From Puia dinghuensis (GTDB taxonomy: Bacteria > Bacteroidota > Bacteroidia > Chitinophagales > Chitinophagaceae): DNA of 11,507 nt. Made by a program: the position numbers and the translations under genes. Positions within the stretch are counted from its first letter, which is position 1. Every line of letters begins with the position of its first letter. Under the pieces are notes generated by a model. The model saw only the letters and a program-made list of their open reading frames with translations. It did no database searches and was not told the DNA's origin. Shown in pieces: positions 1 to 6,191 of this stretch. The stretch covers positions 1-11,507 of the forward strand of contig JAMFRX010000159.1 in the NCBI GenBank assembly GCA_026224995.1. The letters are read 5' to 3'.

Positions 1-1732
1 TCGATTTTCCCTTCTCATCCTTGAGCAGCTCATCCGCCAACGCCTCATTGACGATGTACTCCCTTCCACTCCCGCTATCCCGCATGCCAGGCGAGAAATC
101 ACGTCCCGCCACCAATTTGATCTTGTAGAGCCGCAGATAGTCAGGGTCTACAATGAGCCTCGTGGTGCTTAGATTGCGTACCGGACCGCTGCCCATAAAG
201 CCCACTCCGGATTGGTCCAGATGACTCCCCAATATGTCCTGCGCCCCAGTGACCCCCGATATATCGGCGCTTTTTAGCAGCTCCTGCTTCAGCACATCAT
301 ATTTGCCCGAAGTAACCCGGTCAAGCGAGATGTTCACCACCTGATCCCGTTCAAAACCAGGATCCTTGTACCGCATAAAGCTGAGCTGCCGCAGCACAAA
401 AATGGTGCTGATGATCAGGAAGATCGCACTCGCGAATTGCCCGACGACCAGGACATTGCGCAGCAGCCCCTTATTTTTCCCCAGCTGAGGCAGGCCCTTC
501 AGGACTTTCACCGGTTGAAAAGAGGACAGATACGCGGCCGGATAAAGACCCGAAACAAGTCCCACGACGATCGTCCCCACGACCAGCACTACCGGTATCC
601 AGCTATGCTGCCACAGCACGATCTCCAGGTGACGCCCGCTCAGCGCTCTTACATACAGCAGGGCCGGCAGCAATAGGATCGCCGCCACCACCAACGCCAA
701 CAAGGCCAGCAGCACGGTCTCGCTCAGGAACTGCACACTCAGCTGCGACCGAAGGGCGCCGATAGACTTGCGGATGCCCACCTCCTTCGCCCGCTCGGCA
801 GACCGCGCCGTAGACAGGTTCATAAAGTTGATACACGCGATCAGCAGCACGATAAGCGCGATGACGGAAAAGATATTGGTATAATTCCCATCGAACTTTT
901 CGTTATTCACATAGTCAAGCCCGATGTCTGCGGAATGCGCATGTACCGCCTTCAGCGGAAGCAGGAACATTTCATAGTATTTGTAGCCGTCTCCGTTGAG
1001 ATGCTTCTTCAGGTAGGCTGGGAATTTCTTTTCCATGGCAGCCACATCGGTATGCGGCGCCAGTTCGAAATAAGTGTTCAACCAGTTGCCGCCCCACTGG
1101 TTATTCCATTGCGGCTTGATAAAGGTGTTGAAGGAGCATAACGCGTCGAATTTAAACTGAGAATTCTCCGGCACATCAGCCAATACGCCGGTTACCTTGA
1201 AGAGCACCGTATCCGTTGCATAGTGCGCGATCGTCTTGCCCATGGGGTCCTGGTCCCCGAAAAGCTTGTGGGCCGTAGCTTCTGTCAGCACGACACTATT
1301 CGGCTTTAAGAGCGCCGTCGCCCTGTCGCCCTTCATCAGCGGAAAATCGAACATATGCAGGAAGCTGGTGTCCACCGAAAATAGCTCGGGAAGGAACAGC
1401 CGTTTTTCTCCGTAGGTGACCTGGTATTTGTCGTTCCACCGGATATGCGTATAGTTCAGGATCTCCGGGAACTCGTTCTTCATCGTCTCCCCCATGGGGA
1501 ACATGGTGAGCCCTACTTTCTGCGAGGCTACCATGCCCGGGAATTTCTGCACCTCGTTGAGCCGGTAGATGTTCCTGGTATGCATGCTGTCGAAGCTCCG
1601 TTCGTAGAACACGAAGAGCAGGATCACGATGGAGGCGGCCATCCCGATGGCCAGACCCATGAGGTTGATCGTGGAATAGACCTTGTTCTTCCACAGGTTG
1701 CGCCAGGCGGTCTTGAAGTAGTTCTTGAGCAT
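1..1732 (-). CDS. FtsX/MacB-type ABC transporter permease, 3' end missing
   Basis: This is an inner-membrane permease subunit of the MacB/FtsX class, which works with a separate ATPase and typically handles efflux or envelope-lipoprotein processes; the substrate is unknown. About 577 codons are present, read from an ATG at 1732 to the left edge, against a usual family length of about 790. The start is supported by the N-terminus MLKNYFKTAWRNLWKNK, the family's standard opening. A first membrane segment lies at residues 18-45, followed by a periplasmic MacB_PCD-like domain at 46-280. The FtsX domain follows, with segments near 288-309, 337-360 and 376-398 and the signature NLSTARSAERAKEVGIRKS around residues 306-324. 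A fifth segment near 425-448 opens the second half-repeat. The last three expected helices lie outside the window. The ProC-like gene sits 121 bases upstream in the same direction, so co-transcription is possible. Family identity is confident; the transported substrate is not inferable. Confidence 0.93.
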   Translation of the reverse strand, partial: MLKNYFKTAWRNLWKNKVYSTINLMGLAIGMAASIVILLFVFYERSFDSMHTRNIYRLNEVQKFPGMVASQKVGLTMFPMGETMKNEFPEILNYTHIRWNDKYQVTYGEKRLFLPELFSVDTSFLHMFDFPLMKGDRATALLKPNSVVLTEATAHKLFGDQDPMGKTIAHYATDTVLFKVTGVLADVPENSQFKFDALCSFNTFIKPQWNNQWGGNWLNTYFELAPHTDVAAMEKKFPAYLKKHLNGDGYKYYEMFLLPLKAVHAHSADIGLDYVNNEKFDGNYTNIFSVIALIVLLIACINFMNLSTARSAERAKEVGIRKSIGALRSQLSVQFLSETVLLALLALVVAAILLLPALLYVRALSGRHLEIVLWQHSWIPVVLVVGTIVVGLVSGLYPAAYLSSFQPVKVLKGLPQLGKNKGLLRNVLVVGQFASAIFLIISTIFVLRQLSFMRYKDPGFERDQVVNISLDRVTSGKYDVLKQELLKSADISGVTGAQDILGSHLDQSGVGFMGSGPVRNLSTTRLIVDPDYLRLYKIKLVAGRDFSPGMRDSGSGREYIVNEALADELLKDEKGKS

Positions 1733-1824
1733 GGGAAAGCGTTGATTGCCAATTCTCCCACCAGAAAGATGCCGGATTTGCCCCAAACTCCTAATCAATT
1801 AGTTGTGGTTTGGCCGCAGTGGCC

Positions 1825-1854
1825 GACTGTCCGGTTTCGATACACTGACTGTCC
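1825..1854. repeat. 8-base direct repeat with 22-base period between ProC-like gene and permease gene
   Basis: GACTGTCC occurs at 1825-1832 and again at 1847-1854, the second copy running into the stop codon of the ProC-like gene. The 22-base period is about two helical turns, which would fit a regulator bound to one DNA face, but such a short repeat may be chance. The rest of the 1733-1853 gap holds a short inverted repeat, CTAATCAATTAG (1791-1802), and GGCCGCAGTGGCC (1812-1824). I see neither a good Bacteroidota promoter nor a terminator with a T-tract. Confidence 0.3.
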
Positions 1855-2615
1855 TAAAAACGTAGAAGCAGCTTATCCGCCGCCGTTAGCCAGGCCTGGT
1901 GTGCGCCGGCTTCCCGGATCTCCAGGCCCGCCTGCTCATTCATGCCATTGGGGGTGGCGGCATGGCCGGCGAGCTCGCCAAAATCGATGGGATCGGACTG
2001 CTGCGCCATGAATGACAAGGACTGGAAGAGATCCGACGTATATACGTTGGCGATAGCCGGGTCCACGCCATGCTGTATCGTCCAGTTCGCCAGCTGACCA
2101 AGCAGCTCATAAAAGGGCGTAATGAGGCCCGTGAGCGTCCAGATGGCATGCAGCTGTCCTTCGTCGTGTACGGGCAAGGGCTCGCCGAGATGGGCGAAGA
2201 GCCGGACGACCTCGTCGCTCGCCCGGAACAAAGGGATGGGACAGTTATGCTGCACGACGGTAGGCAGGGGGATCGCCCGGCATACCCGGGCTGCCGGTTT
2301 GGCCAAGGCCTGCAGGTCGGCATATTTCAGCAGGGCGATCAGCGAGACGACGGTATGGTCTTCGCGGAAACGCAGCGCTCCCAGCACTTCTGCCGCCGCT
2401 GCCGGCCGGACGGCAAGGATCACGATCTCGCTGCGGTCCAGCACTTCCTGGTTGCTCTGAAGCCGGGTGACCTGGGCATAGCTGTCCGCCAGCTTTGCCG
2501 ACAGGTCCGCATTCCGCGGCGAGAGAAAGATCTCCAGCCCGCCGATGGACGATGTGCATAATCCTTGTACCACCGCGCTGGCGATCTTGCCGATACCGAT
2601 AAAACCCAGTTTCAT
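1854..2615 (-). CDS. ProC-like NAD(P)-binding reductase (pyrroline-5-carboxylate reductase family)
   Basis: The 253-residue protein belongs to the pyrroline-5-carboxylate reductase superfamily: an N-terminal Rossmann domain followed by an all-helical dimerisation domain. The nucleotide site is clear: GIGKIA at residues 7-12, SPRN at 32-35 (Arg34 suggests NADPH preference), Asn55, and AVRP at 68-71. The C-terminal domain is divergent. Where true ProC enzymes have an SGSGPAY-like stretch and a TSPGGTT motif, this protein has LTGLITPFYELL and TPNGMNEQ (221-228). I recall a ProC-like subfamily with a similar GGLNEQ motif. It is therefore reductase-like, but proline synthesis is not assured. ATG 2615 is preferred over ATG 2651 because the Rossmann motif begins at once, and the 2651 codon falls inside the likely promoter. 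It is divergent from the glycoside hydrolase gene and lies upstream of the ABC permease gene. Likely cytoplasmic. Confidence 0.85.
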   Translation of the reverse strand: MKLGFIGIGKIASAVVQGLCTSSIGGLEIFLSPRNADLSAKLADSYAQVTRLQSNQEVLDRSEIVILAVRPAAAAEVLGALRFREDHTVVSLIALLKYADLQALAKPAARVCRAIPLPTVVQHNCPIPLFRASDEVVRLFAHLGEPLPVHDEGQLHAIWTLTGLITPFYELLGQLANWTIQHGVDPAIANVYTSDLFQSLSFMAQQSDPIDFGELAGHAATPNGMNEQAGLEIREAGAHQAWLTAADKLLLRF

Positions 2616-2638
2616 AGCCGAATGTTTTTTAGAGGATG

Positions 2639-2670
2639 TGAATATAGTCATCCCGTGGTATCTTCACAAA
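2639..2670 (-). promoter_or_regulatory. Candidate Bacteroidota promoter for the ProC-like gene
   Basis: Read on the minus strand, TTTG (2670-2667) is followed after 20 bases by TATATTCA (2646-2639), close to the Bacteroidota sigma consensus TTTG-N19-TAnnTTTG. The predicted leader to ATG 2615 is short, about 17 bases. If real, it excludes the upstream ATG at 2651 as a start. Assigned by eye only. Confidence 0.4.
2659..2666 (+). promoter_or_regulatory. Weak -7-like element for the GH42-like gene
   Basis: TATCTTCA resembles the -7 element TAnnTTTG and sits 17 bases before the start codon at 2684. No TTTG is found at the expected distance upstream, so it is weak. It overlaps the spacer of the opposing candidate promoter, so transcription of the two divergent genes could interfere. 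Confidence 0.2.
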
Positions 2671-2683
2671 ATCAACTATTCTT

Positions 2684-5014
2684 ATGGACGATCGCCGCGA
2701 ATTTTTGAAGAAGACGGCCGCCGCCGCCTGGGTGCTGACGACAAATGGACTGCCTGGCATTGCTTTGGGCGCTGGGGCCGGGGCTTCAACTGCCGTTAAC
2801 GACGCGCCGGCAGTTGCCGGGGCAGCTGCTCTCCCCTGGTACCGTACCGTCACCCGCTGGGGACAGGTGAACATCACCGAGAAAGACCCCCAGCAATATG
2901 ATATCTCCTGGTGGCGCAGCTATTGGCGGCTCACGGGCACCCGCGGCATCATCGCCAATGCCGGCGGCATCGTCGCCTACTACCCTACGAAGATCCCCCT
3001 GCATCGAAAGGCCGAATATCTGGGGGAAGGCGACCTCTTCGGCGATCTCTGCCGGGCAGCGCACGAAGACGGTCTGGCGGTATTCGCGCGGATGGACTCC
3101 AACCGGGCACATGAGGAATTTTACAAGGCCCATCCAGACTGGTTTGCGATCGATGCGAACGGCAAACCCTATAAGGCCGCAGACCTGTATATCGCCTGCG
3201 TCAACAGCCCTTACTATAGCGAACACCTGCCCGCTATCCTCCGGGAGATCGCTTCAGATTATCACCCGGAGGGCTTTACGGACAACAGCTGGAGCGGCCT
3301 GGGGCGCGACTCGGTGTGCTATTGCGGCTATTGCCGCAAGGGCTTTAAGGATAGCAGCGGATACGATCTTCCTACGGCCGTATCCTGGGACGATAAGGCC
3401 TATAAGGCCTGGGTTCGATGGAACTACCGCCGGCGCCTGGAGCTATGGGAGCTCAACAACCAGGTAACCAAAGCGGCCGGCGGCCCCGACTGTATATGGT
3501 CGGGCATGAACAGCGGTTCGGTGAGCGGCCAGAGCAAGAGCTTCCGCGATTTCAGGGAGATAGCCCGACGCGCGGAGATCATCATGCTCGACGACCAGGC
3601 CCGTACCGATAGCGGCGGGTTTCAGCACAACGGTGAAGCCGGGAAGCTGATCCACGGCATCCTGGGCTGGGAGAAGCTCATCCCGGAAAGCATGGCGATG
3701 TACCAGGCGCATAAGCCCTGGTTTCGCGTGGCGAGCAAGCCGGAACCCGAGGCCCGCATGTGGATGGTCGAAGCGCTTGCCGGCGGCATCCAGCTATGGT
3801 GGCATATGGTCGGCGCCTATCATGAAGACCGGCGGATGTATCACAATCCACAGGAAATTTATGCCTGGGAAACCGCGAATGAGGCCTTCCTGCTCAACCG
3901 CCGGCCCGTCGCGACGGTCGGCGTCGTATGGTCGCAGGAGAATATGGACTTCTATGGACGCGAGAATACCGAAGAACGGGTGGAGCTGCCCTGGCGGGGC
4001 ATCACTTCGGCGCTTATCCGTGCCCGTATCCCCTATCTGCCCGTGCATGCCGATGATATCGACCGTGACGGCGAAACCCTGGCCGTGCTCATCCTGCCCG
4101 ACCTGGCGGTGCTGAGCGATGCCCAGGCGGCGGCTATCCGGCGCTTCGTCGCCCGGGGCGGAAGCCTCATCGCTACGGGTAATACGGGTCTTCTCGACGG
4201 CGATGGCGAAGCCCGTGCCGACTTCGTCCTGGCGGACCTGTTCGGCGCCCATCTGCCGGCGCCGCGGGCGCTGTTCATAAAGCCTTCGCTGGAAAAGCTG
4301 GCCGGCGAGGCCTGGCATACGTATCTGCGGCTTACCCCCCAGTTGCGGCGACAGGTCGACGGACCACACAAGGTCGACGAGCCAGCGGTGACGGGTAAAC
4401 GACATCCCGTGCTCGACGGCTTCGAAGAGACCGACATCCTGCCCTTCGGCGGCCTGCTCGAGCCCCTTAGGGTCGACGCCGGCGCCCTGGTGCCCATGAC
4501 CTTTATCCCGCAGTTCCCTGTATATCCACCCGAGAAAGCATGGATGCGGATACCCGAAACCGATATACCCGGGCTGATCCTCCGCGAAGGCCAAAAAGGC
4601 GGCCGCGTCGCCTACCTGCCTGCAGATATCGATCGCCAATATGGACGTTCCAACCTGCCCGACCACGGCAACCTGCTCCGCAATCTCGTCGCCTGGGCGG
4701 CAGGACAAAAAGGCTTCGGCTTCCCGCTGACTGTGGAAGGCGCGGGCCTGGTGGACACGCATCTCTACCGGCAGCCGGGCCGGCTCGTGCTGCACCTGGT
4801 GAACCTCACCAATGAGAATACCTGGCGGCAGCCGCTGGACGAGCTGATCCCGATAGGACCCTTGAAAGTAAAAGTGAAGCTGGAGGCGGGTATCGGCGGC
4901 CAGCACCTGCGCCTGCTCGTGGCCGGTGGAGCGATTCCGGGAACGCTATCGGGCGGCTGGTGTCATTTTGAAGTGCCCCGGATCGTAGACCACGAGGTCG
5001 TCGTCATTGCCTGA
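2684..5014 (+). CDS. Tat-exported GH42/GHL6-like glycoside hydrolase with trimerisation-type domain
   Basis: This 776-residue protein is predicted to be exported folded to the periplasm and to act on a glycan. The N-terminus DRREFLKK (residues 3-10) followed by a hydrophobic Ala-rich stretch to about residue 33 is a twin-arginine signal. Residues 50-400 resemble the TIM-barrel of GH42 and hypothetical glycosyl hydrolase 6 proteins. Cys172 and CYCGYC (Cys212, Cys214, Cys217) match the four-cysteine zinc cluster of GH42 beta-galactosidases. The usual GH42 Asn-Glu acid/base is not seen beside that cluster; FTDNSW (Asp200) stands in the region, so activity and specificity are open. Residues 405-540 look like the GH42 trimerisation fold (ILPDLAVLSDAQAAAIRRFV, then GGSLIATGNTG). 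A C-terminal beta-sandwich ends in VDHEVVVIA. No frameshift is seen. It is divergent from the ProC-like gene and convergent with the regulator. The fold assignment is good; the substrate is unknown. Confidence 0.88.
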   Translation: MDDRREFLKKTAAAAWVLTTNGLPGIALGAGAGASTAVNDAPAVAGAAALPWYRTVTRWGQVNITEKDPQQYDISWWRSYWRLTGTRGIIANAGGIVAYYPTKIPLHRKAEYLGEGDLFGDLCRAAHEDGLAVFARMDSNRAHEEFYKAHPDWFAIDANGKPYKAADLYIACVNSPYYSEHLPAILREIASDYHPEGFTDNSWSGLGRDSVCYCGYCRKGFKDSSGYDLPTAVSWDDKAYKAWVRWNYRRRLELWELNNQVTKAAGGPDCIWSGMNSGSVSGQSKSFRDFREIARRAEIIMLDDQARTDSGGFQHNGEAGKLIHGILGWEKLIPESMAMYQAHKPWFRVASKPEPEARMWMVEALAGGIQLWWHMVGAYHEDRRMYHNPQEIYAWETANEAFLLNRRPVATVGVVWSQENMDFYGRENTEERVELPWRGITSALIRARIPYLPVHADDIDRDGETLAVLILPDLAVLSDAQAAAIRRFVARGGSLIATGNTGLLDGDGEARADFVLADLFGAHLPAPRALFIKPSLEKLAGEAWHTYLRLTPQLRRQVDGPHKVDEPAVTGKRHPVLDGFEETDILPFGGLLEPLRVDAGALVPMTFIPQFPVYPPEKAWMRIPETDIPGLILREGQKGGRVAYLPADIDRQYGRSNLPDHGNLLRNLVAWAAGQKGFGFPLTVEGAGLVDTHLYRQPGRLVLHLVNLTNENTWRQPLDELIPIGPLKVKVKLEAGIGGQHLRLLVAGGAIPGTLSGGWCHFEVPRIVDHEVVVIA

Positions 5015-5062
5015 GCACGATGACGCGGGCCAACCGGGTAACATCGGCCGACGAAGCCCTTA

Positions 5063-6015
5063 TCATCGCCTGACCGCGGCCCCCGGCGCCTCATCCTTGA
5101 GGATGCGCTGCAGCTGCCTCTCATTGGCGAAGCCGCAACGGCTGGCGATCTCCCGCATGGTGATCCCGGGCGAATGCCGGAGATTGCCGGCCAGCTCCAG
5201 CCGCAGGAGGGTTATATAGCCGTTGATGGAAACGCCCGTCTGCCCCTTGAAGGTCCGCGTAAGGTTGCGGGCGCTCATGTTCACCATCCCCGCCAGCTCG
5301 TCGATCGTAGTCTTCTGATCCAGGTTTTCGATCAGCCAGTCCTGCAGCTCGTGGATGCCCCGGTGCAGGTGGTTGCGGTAGCTGAGGTAAACGCTGTCCT
5401 GGGAGTGCTTGTCGCTGCGCCGGATATAGACGACAAGCTCACGGGCTACCTTATGCGCCAGCAGCGGGCCATGGGCCGCTTCCAGGATGTGCAGGACCAG
5501 GTCGATCCCGGAGCTGATGCCCGCGCTCGTATAGATATTGCCCTGCTGTATGAACAGGACGTCATCCCTGACGTCGATAGCGGGAAACAGGGATCGCAGC
5601 AAGGTGACCATGCTCCAGTGCGTCGTGCAGGACTTGCCGTCCAGCAGGCCTGCCCTCGCCAGGACGAAGGCGCCACTGCAGACAGAACAGAGCTTTACTC
5701 CAGCCTCGGCCTGGCGACGGAGCCAAATATAGACACCTTCCCATTCGGCGGCATCGCTGTTGGCCCGCACAAAGCTGCTTTTGTAGCCGGGGATGAACAC
5801 ATAGTCCCTGGCGCTAGCTCTACCTCATCATAGTGCGCAAGCCGCCCCAGGCAGAGACTGCTGGAATCGACGAGCTCCTCGCGGTAGGAACAATATTCTA
5901 TTGGATAGCCCGACAGCAGCTTGCCTGCGGCTAAAAAGGCTTGACTGGGGCCCGACATATCCAGCATGTGAACGCCGGGTGGGACAAAGAACACGATCTT
6001 TCCGGTACTGGTCAT
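5063..6015 (-). pseudogene. GlxA-family transcriptional regulator (DJ-1/PfpI + AraC HTH), frameshifted
   Basis: Two overlapping frames together make one GlxA-type regulator of about 317 residues, the normal family size. The first frame, from ATG 6015, encodes GKIVFFVPPGVHMLDMSGP and runs through DEVELAPG. At the GGG run (minus-strand reading of 5806-5808) the sequence leaves frame. Adding one G restores ELAPG-DYVFIPGYKSS and the whole remaining protein. Downstream come the DJ-1-like nucleophile elbow VCSGAFVLARAGLLDG, the linker ARELVVYIRRSDKHSQ, and an AraC helix-turn-helix pair (TTIDELAGMVNMSARNLTRT; ITMREIASRCGFANERQL). The C-terminus stops soon after the second HTH helix, lacking the usual SPxxYR tail. 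The one-base loss in a G run could be a true mutation or a base-calling error. The first 69 codons would end in a nonfunctional fragment if real. Family members sense amino-acid or amine metabolites or unknown ligands; the ligand here is unknown. Confidence 0.85.
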
Positions 6016-6033
6016 AACTACGAGGATTGTACC

Positions 6034-6063
6034 CGAAGATAAAGGGAAAGCGCCGGAAGCAAA
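6034..6063 (-). promoter_or_regulatory. Candidate promoter of the GlxA-type regulator
   Basis: On the minus strand TTTG (6063-6060) is followed after 18 bases by TATCTTCG (6041-6034), a good fit to TTTG-N19-TAnnTTTG. The leader to ATG 6015 would be about 13 bases. This supports the 6015 start, matching family N-termini, over the in-frame ATG at 6081 that lies upstream of the promoter. Confidence 0.4.
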
Positions 6064-6090
6064 AGGACGAAAGAGAGACATATCCGGCCA

Positions 6091-6107
6091 TGACGTCAGC
6101 GCATGCG
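6091..6107. promoter_or_regulatory. Two adjacent perfect 8-base palindromes, possible operator
   Basis: TGACGTCA (6091-6098) and CGCATGCG (6100-6107) are both perfect palindromes separated by a single base. They lie in the divergent region between the regulator and the GH127 gene, about 28 bases upstream of the regulator's candidate -33 element. They could be a protein-binding site controlling one or both genes. Each could occur by chance; the close pairing in a regulatory region is what makes them notable. Confidence 0.3.
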
Positions 6108-6116
6108 AAAATCGGG

Positions 6117-6169
6117 TAGGTTTAGGTGAAATATCGAGGAGGCCAATCCATCATACTGCCTTACATTTA
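6117..6169 (+). promoter_or_regulatory. Leader region of the GH127 gene with two -7-like boxes
   Basis: TAGGTTTA (6117-6124) and TACATTTA (6162-6169) each match TAnnTTTG at all but the last base. Neither has a TTTG at the proper distance upstream, so which one drives the GH127 gene, if either, is unclear. The stretch before ATG 6192 is AT-rich with no Shine-Dalgarno sequence, usual for Bacteroidota. Confidence 0.2.
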
Positions 6170-6191
6170 GTGCGTACATAACCTATTACAC

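Noticed and set aside
2616..2651. Upstream ATG at 2651 as the start of the ProC-like gene
   Set aside because: It would add 12 residues before the Rossmann beta-strand and falls inside the candidate promoter.
3794..4906. 370-codon open frame on the minus strand
   Set aside because: Antisense to the GH42-like gene and without recognisable domains.
5015..5062. Bidirectional terminator between the converging genes
   Set aside because: Only weak GGCC repeats and a distant GATGA/TCATC pair are present; there is no stable hairpin with a T-tract.
5063..5800. A separate 245-residue AraC regulator starting at GTG 5800
   Set aside because: The GTG is the Val codon of DYVFIPGY within the DJ-1-like domain; the true N-terminus is in the frame just upstream, so this is the 3' part of a frameshifted gene.
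5798..5812. Programmed ribosomal frameshifting in the regulator gene
   Set aside because: No convincing slippery heptamer or downstream stimulatory structure is seen, and the family is not known for recoding; a lost base in a G run is simpler.
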